Of a DNA stretch of 64,000 bases, positions 1 to 8,619 are shown piece by piece. This DNA comes from Zhongshania aliphaticivorans (GTDB lineage Bacteria; Pseudomonadota; Gammaproteobacteria; Pseudomonadales; Spongiibacteraceae). The stretch covers positions 2,847,166 through 2,911,165 of the forward strand of contig NZ_CACSIK010000001.1 in the NCBI RefSeq assembly GCF_902705875.1, written 5' to 3'. The notes under the pieces were generated by a model, which saw only the letters and a program-made list of their open reading frames with translations, searched no databases and was not told the DNA's origin. Position 1 is the stretch's first letter. Each line of letters opens with the position of its first letter. A program made the translations under genes and the position numbers.

Positions 1-616
1 CAGGCATACGTGATTTCTGTTTTATACTTTTAACTCTGCTCTGTGGACTAATTAATACCATCTCCACACCATAGGCCTTAAAAGTATCAAATTCCTTTGC
101 CAAACTATCCAACTGAGCCTGGCACATTGGGCACCAATTCCCCCTGAAAAATATCCACAACACCTTTTTTCCTATAAAACTTGATGAAACGACTGGCTCG
201 CCAGCAAGTGAGGTTAGGGTGAAATCAGGTAGCTTCGCCCCTTTATGCAGCAAGATATTGTCGCTACGGTCTAGATAGGTGTACCAAAATACATATACCA
301 GCACACCACCCAAGCCAAAAAACAAGGTGTAAAACGTGGGCAAAGGACGCATTTCAATAACGGCTAAAACGGCTCCCAGCAGTGCAGAAACAACAGGAAA
401 GGCGATAAAGCGCACGATTCGAGTATAAGGCAGCGCGTACACCACACTCATAAAAAGCACTAAAGGTCCCACTGCCACCAATGCTCCCAGCCAAGAATAA
501 CTAAATGCCGCATCACCCAATAGGTAAGCAATACTTTGAATGGAAACACCAATACACAGTAGTAGATAAGGTATCGCATACCAGCGCTTAAGGCGCGAAA
601 TAAGCCCTTTAATCAT
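1..616 (-). CDS. Membrane-anchored thioredoxin-like (AhpC/TSA-type) protein, 3' end cut by window edge
   Basis: The frame opens with ATG at 616 and runs off the left edge, giving at least 205 residues. Four hydrophobic segments fill the first ~125 residues. A redoxin domain follows, beginning KLPDFTLTSLAGEP and containing RGNWCPMCQAQL, a CxxC-type redox site preceded by a typical WIFF strand. The fold and motif indicate a membrane-tethered thiol-disulfide or peroxiredoxin-like protein of the AhpC/TSA group; the physiological substrate cannot be read from sequence. It is divergent from the wax-ester operon across ~260 bp. The missing C-terminus prevents a check for a resolving cysteine. Confidence 0.8.
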   Translation of the reverse strand, partial: MIKGLISRLKRWYAIPYLLLCIGVSIQSIAYLLGDAAFSYSWLGALVAVGPLVLFMSVVYALPYTRIVRFIAFPVVSALLGAVLAVIEMRPLPTFYTLFFGLGGVLVYVFWYTYLDRSDNILLHKGAKLPDFTLTSLAGEPVVSSSFIGKKVLWIFFRGNWCPMCQAQLDSLAKEFDTFKAYGVEMVLISPQSRVKSIKQKSRMP

Positions 617-875
617 GAACCATCGTCTCTTATGTTTACCGAATTCTAGACCTATGGCTATGAAATCAGCTTATTGTGATGTAGCTTGAGCTCAGATAAA
701 AACACTAATGAATTGGCCGAGATGTGTAAATCACACTCAAAAACGGCAATAGCCAAGAAAAACATTAGGACATAGACTAAAGTCATATTCAACAAGTCAA
801 CTTTAGCTATAGTGGTATAAACAAGCCAACTACCCTAAAGATAACAATATGTTACAAAAACAAGGCACGTAAAAA

Positions 876-2285
876 ATGGCAAAACTTTCAGTGATGGATT
901 TAGCGTTTTTCCTGACCGAAACAGACGCGAGCCCCAAGCATGTGGGCGGCCTGCTCATGTTTCGAAAACCTGCCAAACCGGTAGTCAATTACGTCGAAAA
1001 ACTTGTTGAAGAATACGCGGGAAACATCGATGAAATTAAAGCGCCCTTTAATCAAATCATTCAATTCTCTACCTTTAGCGCCCCCTCTTGGAAATGTGAT
1101 GTGAATTTCAACATCAACAATCATATTTTTTATCACACCATAGACGGCGATGACTTCCGCGAAAGCCTTTATGAACTCATCGGCACATTACACAGTGTCC
1201 GCATGAATCGAGAGCGCCCAATGTGGGAGATGCATGTAATTCAAGGCATTGATGACCAACGTTTTGCGATATATACCAAACTACACCACGCTTATGCGGA
1301 CGGTGTAACAATGTCATCTTGGCTGGTGAACAGCCTGAGCAAATCGGCCCGCACCAAATCGGTTACACCGATATGGTCAGTCTTGCCGCAAAAACGTTTG
1401 CAAAACACCGCTGACAGCATCTCCATTATGAAAGTAATGAGCCAGCTGGGCGGACGTTATGGTGATTACCTAAAGGCATTTACAGGCCTTACAAAGCTCA
1501 GTGCTCAGCTAGCACTGGAGACCCTAAACTTAACAAAAAATGCTGTTGCCGTCCCATTCAAAGCAAATAGCTCAACACCGTTAACAGGGCAAGTTAGTGC
1601 CGGACGCCAGATAGCAACCGCAGCAGTAGACATGCAGCGTGTCCACCGTCTACGCAAACTTACTCGATCTACCCTTAACCATATTGCCTTAACTTGTATA
1701 GACGGTGCCCTACATCGTTACCTCCAGGATTGCGGAGCAGAAATCGATGAACCCATCACTATCCAAATGCCGGTCAATTTACGAAAGAGCGGAGACGATA
1801 GTTTTGGCAATAAAATAGGCATAGTTTTGGTCGAACTCGCCAATAAAACTACCGACCCCTATGAACGGCTGAGAGAAATTGGTTTTACCCTCAGAAATGT
1901 TCGCTATCAAATTGATGGTGTACCACCCGCCTCGGTTATGGCGTATACCGTTCTCCTTGGTGGCGTATCACTAATCGGCGAAGCAATGAAACTGGGCGAT
2001 GTACTACCACCACTAGGTAACACGCTAGTTTCTAACGTGCCGGGGCCACCAAAAGCTCTCTATCTAAAAGGTGCAAAACTTGAAGAGATGTACCCAATAA
2101 GCGCCTTAACGCCAAGCAACCACTTAAATATTACGCTATATAGTTATGATGGCCGATTACAGTTTGGCTTAGTTGCAACCACGGCCATGCCAAAATTAGA
2201 TGTCCTTAGCGACTATTTACACGATGCATTTGACGATCTAGAGAGGGCAATCTCACCATCCCTAAACGCAAAAGCACAAAAATAA
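876..2285 (+). CDS. Wax ester synthase / diacylglycerol acyltransferase (WS/DGAT)
   Basis: 469 residues, normal length for bacterial WS/DGAT enzymes, which esterify fatty alcohol or diacylglycerol with acyl-CoA at the membrane face. The catalytic HHxxxDG motif is intact as HHAYADG at residues 137-143. The N-terminus (LSVMDLAFFLTETDASPKH) and the ERPMWEMHVI stretch are family hallmarks. A second conserved region, NxVSNVPGPP, is seen near residue 385. The next gene, 46 bp downstream on the same strand, is a fatty-alcohol-forming reductase, so the alcohol substrate is probably made by the neighbour and the main product is wax ester. Whether it also makes triacylglycerol cannot be told. Confidence 0.93.
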   Translation: MAKLSVMDLAFFLTETDASPKHVGGLLMFRKPAKPVVNYVEKLVEEYAGNIDEIKAPFNQIIQFSTFSAPSWKCDVNFNINNHIFYHTIDGDDFRESLYELIGTLHSVRMNRERPMWEMHVIQGIDDQRFAIYTKLHHAYADGVTMSSWLVNSLSKSARTKSVTPIWSVLPQKRLQNTADSISIMKVMSQLGGRYGDYLKAFTGLTKLSAQLALETLNLTKNAVAVPFKANSSTPLTGQVSAGRQIATAAVDMQRVHRLRKLTRSTLNHIALTCIDGALHRYLQDCGAEIDEPITIQMPVNLRKSGDDSFGNKIGIVLVELANKTTDPYERLREIGFTLRNVRYQIDGVPPASVMAYTVLLGGVSLIGEAMKLGDVLPPLGNTLVSNVPGPPKALYLKGAKLEEMYPISALTPSNHLNITLYSYDGRLQFGLVATTAMPKLDVLSDYLHDAFDDLERAISPSLNAKAQK

Positions 2286-2331
2286 CACGGCATAGATCCA
2301 TAGAATTTAAAAAAATAATTGGAGATTTATC

Positions 2332-4332
2332 ATGAGCTATTTTGTCACTGGTGGTACCGGTTTTATCGGCCGCTTCCTAATCGAACGTCTTGCTAAACGT
2401 AAAGGCACTATCTATGTTTTAGTAAGAAGAGGCTCAAAACAAAAGTACAAAGATTTACTAGAACATACCGGACTTAGCAGCGACCGATTAGTCGCAATAA
2501 CGGGTGATTTGGCAAAACCGCGCTTGGGAATAAGCGCAAAAGATATGGCCGTGCTAAAAGGGGCGATAAAACATTTTTACCACCTAGCCGCTATTTACGA
2601 CCTTAAAGCGGATGCAGCTAGCCAAGAACTAGCCAATGTATCAGGTACACGAAATGCGATTAGTGCAGCTGACGCAATGGCCGCCAAATGCTTCCATCTA
2701 GCTAGCTCTATAGCCGCAGCCGGTCTGTATCGCGGCACATTTAGAGAAGATATGTTTGAAGAGGCCAAGGGACTCGACCACGCCTATTTCCGGACAAAGC
2801 ATGTCTCAGAAGGACTGGTACGTAATGAATGTAATATTCCATACCGGATCTACCGGCCCGCAATGGTTGTAGGTGACTCAAAAACCGGCGAAATCGATAA
2901 AATCGATGGCCCCTATTACTTTTTCAAACTGCTGCAAAAATTACGTAATCGCGTTCCGCAATGGGTTCCATTAATTGGTATCGAAGGGGGACAAATGAAT
3001 ATCGTCCCCGTCGACTATGTTGCGGATGCAATGGAATTCCTGTCACATAAAGCGGGCTTAAACGGTAGATGTTTCCATTTAGTAAACCCCGAATCACAAC
3101 AAGTGGGGGAAGTATTAAACATCTTTTCTACAGCAGCTCACGCCCCCCGTTTTGCCCTGCGCATTGACATGCGAATGTTTGCATTCATCCCACCATCAAT
3201 TTTAAACCTAATAAAGGGCTTGCCGCCGATACGACGAATTATTAATGCCGTTTTGTCTGATTACGGCATCCCCCAAGACGCGGTTGGTTTTATGAATATG
3301 CCGACTCGATTTGATAGCCGCGACACTATCAAGGCACTTAAAGGAAGTGGTATTTCGCCCCCAGCGCTTGAAGATTACGCCCATAAAATCTGGGACTACT
3401 GGGAGCGTAATCTCGATCCCGATTTATTTAAAGACCGCTCACTACGAGGCAATGTAAAAGACAAAGTTATTGTTATTACCGGCGCCTCATCGGGCATAGG
3501 TAAAGCAGCAGCCATAAAGTTAGCCGCCGCCGGTGGCAAGGTGGTTCTGGTCGCTCGCTCACTTGAAAAACTAGAAGAAACACAGCGAGAAATTACTAAA
3601 AATGGCGGGTCTAGCTTCGCTTATAGCTGTGATGTCTCTGACTTAAGCTCCTGCGACAAGCTGGTCACCACGCTATTAGAAAATCACGGCCACGTAGACG
3701 TACTCGTCAACAATGCAGGGCGCTCAATTCGTCGCTCGCTAGAATTAACCTTTGATCGCTTCCACGACTTTGAGCGAACCATGCAACTTAACTACTTTGG
3801 TGCTATTCGTTTAATTATGGGCTTAGCGCCGTCAATGCTAGAGCGTAAAGCCGGCCATGTTATTAATATCTCATCGATTGCTGTGATTGTGGGTACATCG
3901 CCGCGGTTTTCGGCATATGCTGCGTCAAAATCTGCATTAGATGCATTTTCTCGATCTGCGGCGGCAGAATTTTCTGACCGAAATATCGCATTTACCACCA
4001 TAAACATGCCGCTGGTCAGAACACCCATGATCGGGCCAACATCAATCTACAACTCTGTACCAACGCTGTCTCCAGATGAAGCAGCAGATATGATTTGCAG
4101 TGCGATTATTCGCCGACCAAAACGTATTGCCACTGGTCTAGGGATTACGATGCAAGTGCTGAATGCCATAATGCCCAAGGCAGTAGAAATTACGATGAAT
4201 ACCGTCTTTCGTACCTTCCCAGACTCTTCTGCCGCCAAAGGCAACGAAGAGGGTAAAGGCGAAGAAAGCAGCCCAGAAGTCTCATCAGAACAGATGGCTC
4301 TCGCTGCTGTATTAAAGGGTATCCACGTATAG
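2332..4332 (+). CDS. Alcohol-forming fatty acyl-CoA reductase (two-domain NADPH enzyme)
   Basis: 666 residues. It reduces fatty acyl-CoA (and aldehyde) to fatty alcohol with NADPH. Two Rossmann modules are visible. The N-terminal extended-SDR/male-sterility-type reductase has TGGTGFIG at 6-13 and YFRTK at 152-156. The C-terminal classical SDR has TGASSGIG at 383-390 and YAASK at 529-533. From memory of the family, the whole length closely resembles the ~660-residue Marinobacter enzyme, including WDYWERNLDPDLFKDR at the domain junction. ATG follows GGAG by a normal distance. It forms an operon with the WS/DGAT gene, giving a complete acyl-CoA to wax-ester route in two genes. Confidence 0.93.
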   Translation: MSYFVTGGTGFIGRFLIERLAKRKGTIYVLVRRGSKQKYKDLLEHTGLSSDRLVAITGDLAKPRLGISAKDMAVLKGAIKHFYHLAAIYDLKADAASQELANVSGTRNAISAADAMAAKCFHLASSIAAAGLYRGTFREDMFEEAKGLDHAYFRTKHVSEGLVRNECNIPYRIYRPAMVVGDSKTGEIDKIDGPYYFFKLLQKLRNRVPQWVPLIGIEGGQMNIVPVDYVADAMEFLSHKAGLNGRCFHLVNPESQQVGEVLNIFSTAAHAPRFALRIDMRMFAFIPPSILNLIKGLPPIRRIINAVLSDYGIPQDAVGFMNMPTRFDSRDTIKALKGSGISPPALEDYAHKIWDYWERNLDPDLFKDRSLRGNVKDKVIVITGASSGIGKAAAIKLAAAGGKVVLVARSLEKLEETQREITKNGGSSFAYSCDVSDLSSCDKLVTTLLENHGHVDVLVNNAGRSIRRSLELTFDRFHDFERTMQLNYFGAIRLIMGLAPSMLERKAGHVINISSIAVIVGTSPRFSAYAASKSALDAFSRSAAAEFSDRNIAFTTINMPLVRTPMIGPTSIYNSVPTLSPDEAADMICSAIIRRPKRIATGLGITMQVLNAIMPKAVEITMNTVFRTFPDSSAAKGNEEGKGEESSPEVSSEQMALAAVLKGIHV

Positions 4333-4351
4333 GAACAAGACTTGGTTTGGT

Positions 4352-4384
4352 TAAGCAGCATAAAATGATCAGCTATGCTGCTTA
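4352..4384. terminator. Inverted repeat between convergent genes, possible bidirectional terminator
   Basis: Ten-base perfect arms (TAAGCAGCAT / ATGCTGCTTA) flank a 13-base loop, 20 bp after the acyl-CoA reductase stop and just before the end of the convergent DUF3094 gene. The position suits a shared terminator. The following T-tract is weak (GCTTTAAAA on plus), so intrinsic termination is not certain. Confidence 0.5.
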
Positions 4385-4408
4385 GCTTTAAAACATCACC
4401 AGATAGGA

Positions 4409-4597
4409 TTAATGAATGCCGCTTGCCCAAGCTAGCAGTAATGCACCGGCAGATATCGTGGTCACCATGACTAACAAGATAGCCAGTAACTTCAACGGTC
4501 GATATGGCTTACGCTCAACACTGTTATAACCCTGTTTCAAAAATGCATCTACTTTAGCTTGATCTTCTGGGTACAGTTTATTGTGTTCGTTTTCCAT
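4409..4597 (-). CDS. Small membrane protein, DUF3094 family
   Basis: 62 residues. The soluble N-terminus (LYPEDQAKVDAFLKQGYNSVERKPYRPLK) matches the DUF3094 pattern of gammaproteobacteria and is followed by one transmembrane helix (LLAILLVMVTTISAGALLLAW). Function is unknown. I chose ATG at 4597 over an in-frame TTG at 4618, because TTG is a rare start and GGTGA precedes the ATG. It lies downstream of the acyl-CoA dehydrogenase terminator, so it probably has its own promoter in the ~55 bp before it. Confidence 0.72.
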   Translation of the reverse strand: MENEHNKLYPEDQAKVDAFLKQGYNSVERKPYRPLKLLAILLVMVTTISAGALLLAWASGIH

Positions 4598-4652
4598 TAA
4601 TTCACCACTGACTAGCAATTAAGCACGGTATTACCTGTGTTTCATCAGGCAA

Positions 4653-4688
4653 TAAAAAAGGCGGCACTATTATCGCAAGTTGCCGCCT
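4653..4688 (-). terminator. Rho-independent terminator of the acyl-CoA dehydrogenase pair
   Basis: Read on the minus strand, AGGCGGCA pairs with TGCCGCCT across a 13-base loop and is followed by six T. It sits ~30 bp after the stop of the downstream acyl-CoA dehydrogenase. Confidence 0.85.
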
Positions 4689-4719
4689 GATTAACCAGTT
4701 ATACCGCAGTTACCTCAAA

Positions 4720-6510
4720 TTAGGCAAATGCTTCCTCTGGAATATCCATTAAACTAGCACTGCCATTGCGAATCGATTCGCTCAAGCCTTTAGCCTGGGG
4801 TAATAGGCGCTGAACAAAGAATCGAGCCGTGTGTAACTTCGCCTGACCAAACTCCTCACCCTGATCACTTTCACCATTTAACACGGTACGCGTCATCATC
4901 GCCCACATATAGGTGTAGAGGGTAAAGCCCATAACATGCAGAAATTCAACTGAGGCTGCACCAATAGCGTTTGCATCACCGGCTTTGGTTTGAGCCAAAA
5001 CAAATTCAGCCAGTGATTCAAGGTTGTCCACTGATTCATTTAATGGCGCTAAAAATTCATCCATGCCACTAACATCCGCAGCGTTGGCACTGAACTCACG
5101 CATCTCAGCAATCAGAACCGTAAGGTTTTGGCCACCATTAGCGGCAATTTTACGCCCCATTAAATCCAGTGCTTGAATACCATTGGTGCCTTCGTAAATT
5201 TGGCTGATACGCACATCGCGAACCAGCTGCTCCATACCCCATTCACGAATATAACCATGACCGCCAAATACTTGCTGACCAGCCACGGTTCCCTCTAGCC
5301 CTTTGTCAGTCAAAAACGCTTTAGCAATTGGTGTGAGTAATTCCACCATTCCCTCAGCCTTAGTTTTTGCCTCACCACTGCTAAATTTAGATTCATCTAA
5401 TTGCTTGCCCACGTAAACAGCAAAAGCCCGTCCCGCTTCAACATACGCCTTTTGGGTTAGTAACATGCGACGAACATCTGGGTGCACAATGATCGGGTCA
5501 GCTGCACCGGCACTATTGACCGGACCAGAGGGCGCTCGACTCTGTAAGCGCTCTCGTGCATAAATTGAAGACCATTGATAAGCAGCTTCTGCAGCGCTAA
5601 GGCCTTGAATGCCAACAGAAAGACGCTCGTAGTTCATCATGGTAAACATGCCTTGCAAACCACGATTCACTTCACCGACTAAATAGCCCTGAGCGCCATC
5701 GAAATTCATTACGCATGTGGCAGAGGCATTAATGCCCATTTTGTGTTCAATACTGCCGCAGTGAACACCATTGTTTTCCCCTAAGCTACCATCTTCATGG
5801 ACCTTCATTTTGGGCACAAGGAATAACGAAATACCCTTTGAACCTGCAGGTGCATCCGGCAATTTTGCCAACACGAGATGAATAACATTTTCCGTTAAAT
5901 CGTGATCGCCACCGGTAATAAAGATTTTAGTGCCACTAATACTATAACTGCCGTCTGCCAGTGGTTCAGCTTTGCTGCGTATCATACCTAGATCGGTACC
6001 CGCGTGACTCTCAGTCAAGCACATAGCACCAGCCCATTTGCCAGAATACATATTGGGCAGGAATTTAGTTTTTAACTCATCAGATGCGTGACTTGCGATA
6101 GCCAGCGCTGCGCCAGAAGTCAGGGTTAAATATAAACCCATAGCAATATTTGACGAGTACAGCATTTCTTCAAATAACAACACCAACATCTTAGGCATTG
6201 TCTGACCACCATATTCAGGCGCACCAGAAAGGCCGCCCCAACCACCTTCGGCAAGCTGCCGAAATGCTTCGGGATAACCTTTGGGCGTTGTAACAACACC
6301 ATCAGTCCATTTAACACCCTCTTCATGACCAGGCTGACTCAACGGCGCAATCAATGACTCATTAATCTTTGCGCTTTCTTCAAGAATTGCATCCGCTAAC
6401 TCTCGATTCACTTCTTCCATGGCAGGCATTGTCTGCCACAAATTTTCGGCTTTAAAAACCTCGTGCAAAACAAACTGCATGTCACGAAGTGGGGCTTTAT
6501 ATTCAGGCAT
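4720..6510 (-). CDS. Acyl-CoA dehydrogenase, ~600-residue class (copy 2)
   Basis: 596 residues. FAD-dependent alpha,beta-dehydrogenation of an acyl-CoA thioester. N-terminal helical, middle beta (LTESHAGTDLGMIRSKA) and C-terminal helical domains are present, plus the extra C-terminal region of the long class that includes DmdC-type (3-methylmercaptopropionyl-CoA) dehydrogenases. The catalytic glutamate is predicted at E440 in IYEGTNGIQAL. ATG at 6510 (MPEYKAPLRD) is preceded by AAGGAG; an upstream in-frame extension lacks a ribosome site and is rejected. It is the second gene of a tandem pair with a paralogue 74 bp upstream. The chain-length or methylthio substrate cannot be decided; a role in beta-oxidation of stored lipid is inference from the wax genes nearby. 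Confidence 0.9.
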   Translation of the reverse strand: MPEYKAPLRDMQFVLHEVFKAENLWQTMPAMEEVNRELADAILEESAKINESLIAPLSQPGHEEGVKWTDGVVTTPKGYPEAFRQLAEGGWGGLSGAPEYGGQTMPKMLVLLFEEMLYSSNIAMGLYLTLTSGAALAIASHASDELKTKFLPNMYSGKWAGAMCLTESHAGTDLGMIRSKAEPLADGSYSISGTKIFITGGDHDLTENVIHLVLAKLPDAPAGSKGISLFLVPKMKVHEDGSLGENNGVHCGSIEHKMGINASATCVMNFDGAQGYLVGEVNRGLQGMFTMMNYERLSVGIQGLSAAEAAYQWSSIYARERLQSRAPSGPVNSAGAADPIIVHPDVRRMLLTQKAYVEAGRAFAVYVGKQLDESKFSSGEAKTKAEGMVELLTPIAKAFLTDKGLEGTVAGQQVFGGHGYIREWGMEQLVRDVRISQIYEGTNGIQALDLMGRKIAANGGQNLTVLIAEMREFSANAADVSGMDEFLAPLNESVDNLESLAEFVLAQTKAGDANAIGAASVEFLHVMGFTLYTYMWAMMTRTVLNGESDQGEEFGQAKLHTARFFVQRLLPQAKGLSESIRNGSASLMDIPEEAFA

Positions 6511-6532
6511 AAATGACTCCTTGTAAATCAGC

Positions 6533-6555
6533 ACGACGGCCGCTGAGGCCGTCGT
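6533..6555 (-). other. Perfect intergenic stem-loop between the two acyl-CoA dehydrogenases
   Basis: ACGACGGCC, loop GCTGA, GGCCGTCGT: a nine-pair GC-rich stem with a five-base loop, 22 bp upstream of the second dehydrogenase start. There is no T-tract after it on either strand, so it looks more like an mRNA stabiliser, processing site or attenuation element than a terminator. Confidence 0.6.
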
Positions 6556-6584
6556 CAATGTTTAACTGTACGGTTTAAAAATGC

Positions 6585-8372
6585 TTAAAATGCAAATATT
6601 TCTTCAGGCATCGCCATGATAGAGTCTGCACCATTCAACATCGCCTGTTTGTGGGACTCGGTCCGAGGTAACAAACGTTGATAATAGAATTGCGCGGTTT
6701 GCAATTTCGCTTTAAGAAAGGCGTCATCAGCATCACCATCTAAAGCAATTGATGCCATACGCGCCCACATATAGGCCAGCGAGATATAGCCGGAGTACAT
6801 CAAATAGTCCACCGATGCTGCGCCCACTTCGTCTGCATTATTCATGGCTTTTTCACCTATTTTTCCGGTGACCTCACCCCATTCGGTATTCAGCGCAGCT
6901 AATTTCTCTACAAATGGAGCCATACCAGGCTTGTCGCTTTGCTCTTTACAGAATTGGTGAATCAATTTGGTGAATACCATTAACTGCTTACCACCACTGC
7001 CCATTACTTTACGACCTAATAGGTCTAGAGCTTGAATACCCGTGGTACCTTCGTATAGCGTTGAAATGCGCAAATCACGAACAATTTGCTCCATTCCCCA
7101 TTCAGAAATAAAGCCGTGGCCACCAAATACTTGCATTCCGTAATTTGCTGACTCTAAACCGGTTTCCGTTACAAAAGCTTTGGCGATAGGTGTTAACAAT
7201 TCTGAAAGCTCTTCGGCACTGCGACGCTCTTCTTCATCACCAGAAAAGTAGAAAGTATCAACTAATTGCGCAACCCAATAAATAAACGCGCGACTTCCTT
7301 CCGCAAAGGCCTTTTGGGTCAAAAGCATACGACGTACATCAGCGTGGACTATCAATGGGTCTGCAGGACCATCTGGGTTCTTAGGACCACTCAATGATCG
7401 CATTTGCAAACGCTCTCTAGCGTAGGCCAAAGCACCCTGGAATGACGCTTCGCCGGCGGCCAAACCTTGCACGGCTGTACCAAGGCGAGCTGAATTCATC
7501 ATATGGAACATCGCGTTAAGGCCGCGATTTTCTTCGCCAACCAAAAAACCTTTAGCGCTATCGAAATTCATCACACAGGTAGCCTGAGCCTTGATCCCCA
7601 TCTTATGCTCGATACTACCGCAGTGAACACTATTGCGCTCACCAACGTCACCATTTTCATCGGGTAAAAACTTTGGCACCACAAATAACGAAATACCTTT
7701 TGTTCCCGATGGTGCACCGTCAACTCTAGCTAAGACAAGGTGAATGATGTTTTCCATCATGTCATGCTCACCACCAGAGATGAAAATTTTTGTTCCGCTT
7801 ACCTTATAGCTACCATCAGCATTTGCTTCAGCTTTGGTACGAAGCAAACCTAAATCCGAACCGCAATGAGGCTCGGTTAAGCACATTGTGCCCCCCCAAG
7901 TACCATCGGTCATTTTAGGAAGATAAGTCTGTTGTAACGCTTCGTTTGCATAAACTTCCAGCAAGCGTGCGGCAGATTGTGACAAGCCCGTATACATACC
8001 CCATGACCAACAGGCAGAGCCCACCATTTCGGATACAACGAGACCCAGTGAATTTGGCAAGCCCTGGCCACCAAATTCCGGATTAGCCGTCATCGATGGC
8101 CAACCTCCTTCTGCGTACTGAGAGTAGGCCTCTTTGAAACCTTCAGGCGTTTTAACACCCGATTCAGACCAGGTACACCCCTGCTCATCACCAATTTGGT
8201 TTAACGGTGAAAGTACATTCTCAGAAAACTTGGCGCCCTCAGAAAGAATGGCATCCACCAGGTCTTCACTAACCTCTTCACGGCTAGCTAGACTGGCAAA
8301 GTGTTTATCGCTATTGAGTACTTCTTTAAGTACAAAATTAATATCGCGAAGTGGAGCTGTATATTGCGGCAT
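6585..8372 (-). CDS. Acyl-CoA dehydrogenase, ~600-residue class (copy 1)
   Basis: 595 residues, same architecture as the downstream gene and clearly a paralogue (shared MP.Y.APLRD start, LTE.H.G.DLG.....A, NSVHCGSIEHKMGI and YEGT.GIQALDL blocks). The catalytic glutamate is predicted at E441. FAD-linked acyl-CoA oxidation feeding electron-transferring flavoprotein is the family role. The tandem arrangement suggests two enzymes for different chain lengths, or for straight versus modified acyl-CoA. The start ATG at 8372 is preceded by a purine-rich AGGTCATTGTC stretch; no better start is seen. Confidence 0.9.
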   Translation of the reverse strand: MPQYTAPLRDINFVLKEVLNSDKHFASLASREEVSEDLVDAILSEGAKFSENVLSPLNQIGDEQGCTWSESGVKTPEGFKEAYSQYAEGGWPSMTANPEFGGQGLPNSLGLVVSEMVGSACWSWGMYTGLSQSAARLLEVYANEALQQTYLPKMTDGTWGGTMCLTEPHCGSDLGLLRTKAEANADGSYKVSGTKIFISGGEHDMMENIIHLVLARVDGAPSGTKGISLFVVPKFLPDENGDVGERNSVHCGSIEHKMGIKAQATCVMNFDSAKGFLVGEENRGLNAMFHMMNSARLGTAVQGLAAGEASFQGALAYARERLQMRSLSGPKNPDGPADPLIVHADVRRMLLTQKAFAEGSRAFIYWVAQLVDTFYFSGDEEERRSAEELSELLTPIAKAFVTETGLESANYGMQVFGGHGFISEWGMEQIVRDLRISTLYEGTTGIQALDLLGRKVMGSGGKQLMVFTKLIHQFCKEQSDKPGMAPFVEKLAALNTEWGEVTGKIGEKAMNNADEVGAASVDYLMYSGYISLAYMWARMASIALDGDADDAFLKAKLQTAQFYYQRLLPRTESHKQAMLNGADSIMAMPEEIFAF

Positions 8373-8562
8373 GACAATGACCTCATGAACGAAAATATGG
8401 CAGATATGACGGTAGCTGCCAATGTTGACAGTGACAACTATAGAGATTTTATTACGTCTTGCAAGTCCTTTTGGATTTCACCTATAAGATAAAACCCCTA
8501 GATCAATAACACCACAGCCATAAACTGACCTACAAGCCGGCAGCTTAAAAAGCTTTACCCAT

Positions 8563-8589
8563 AAAAAAACCCCGGAGAACCGGGGTTTT
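8563..8589 (-). terminator. Strong rho-independent terminator after the TSP3 lipoprotein gene
   Basis: On the minus strand AAAACCCCGG, loop TTCT, CCGGGGTTTT, then more T: a GC-rich stem with a tetraloop and a seven-T run. It lies ~30 bp after the stop of the lipoprotein gene. Confidence 0.9.
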
Positions 8590-8619
8590 CATTACTTAAA
8601 TAAAACCTACAACAGCAGA

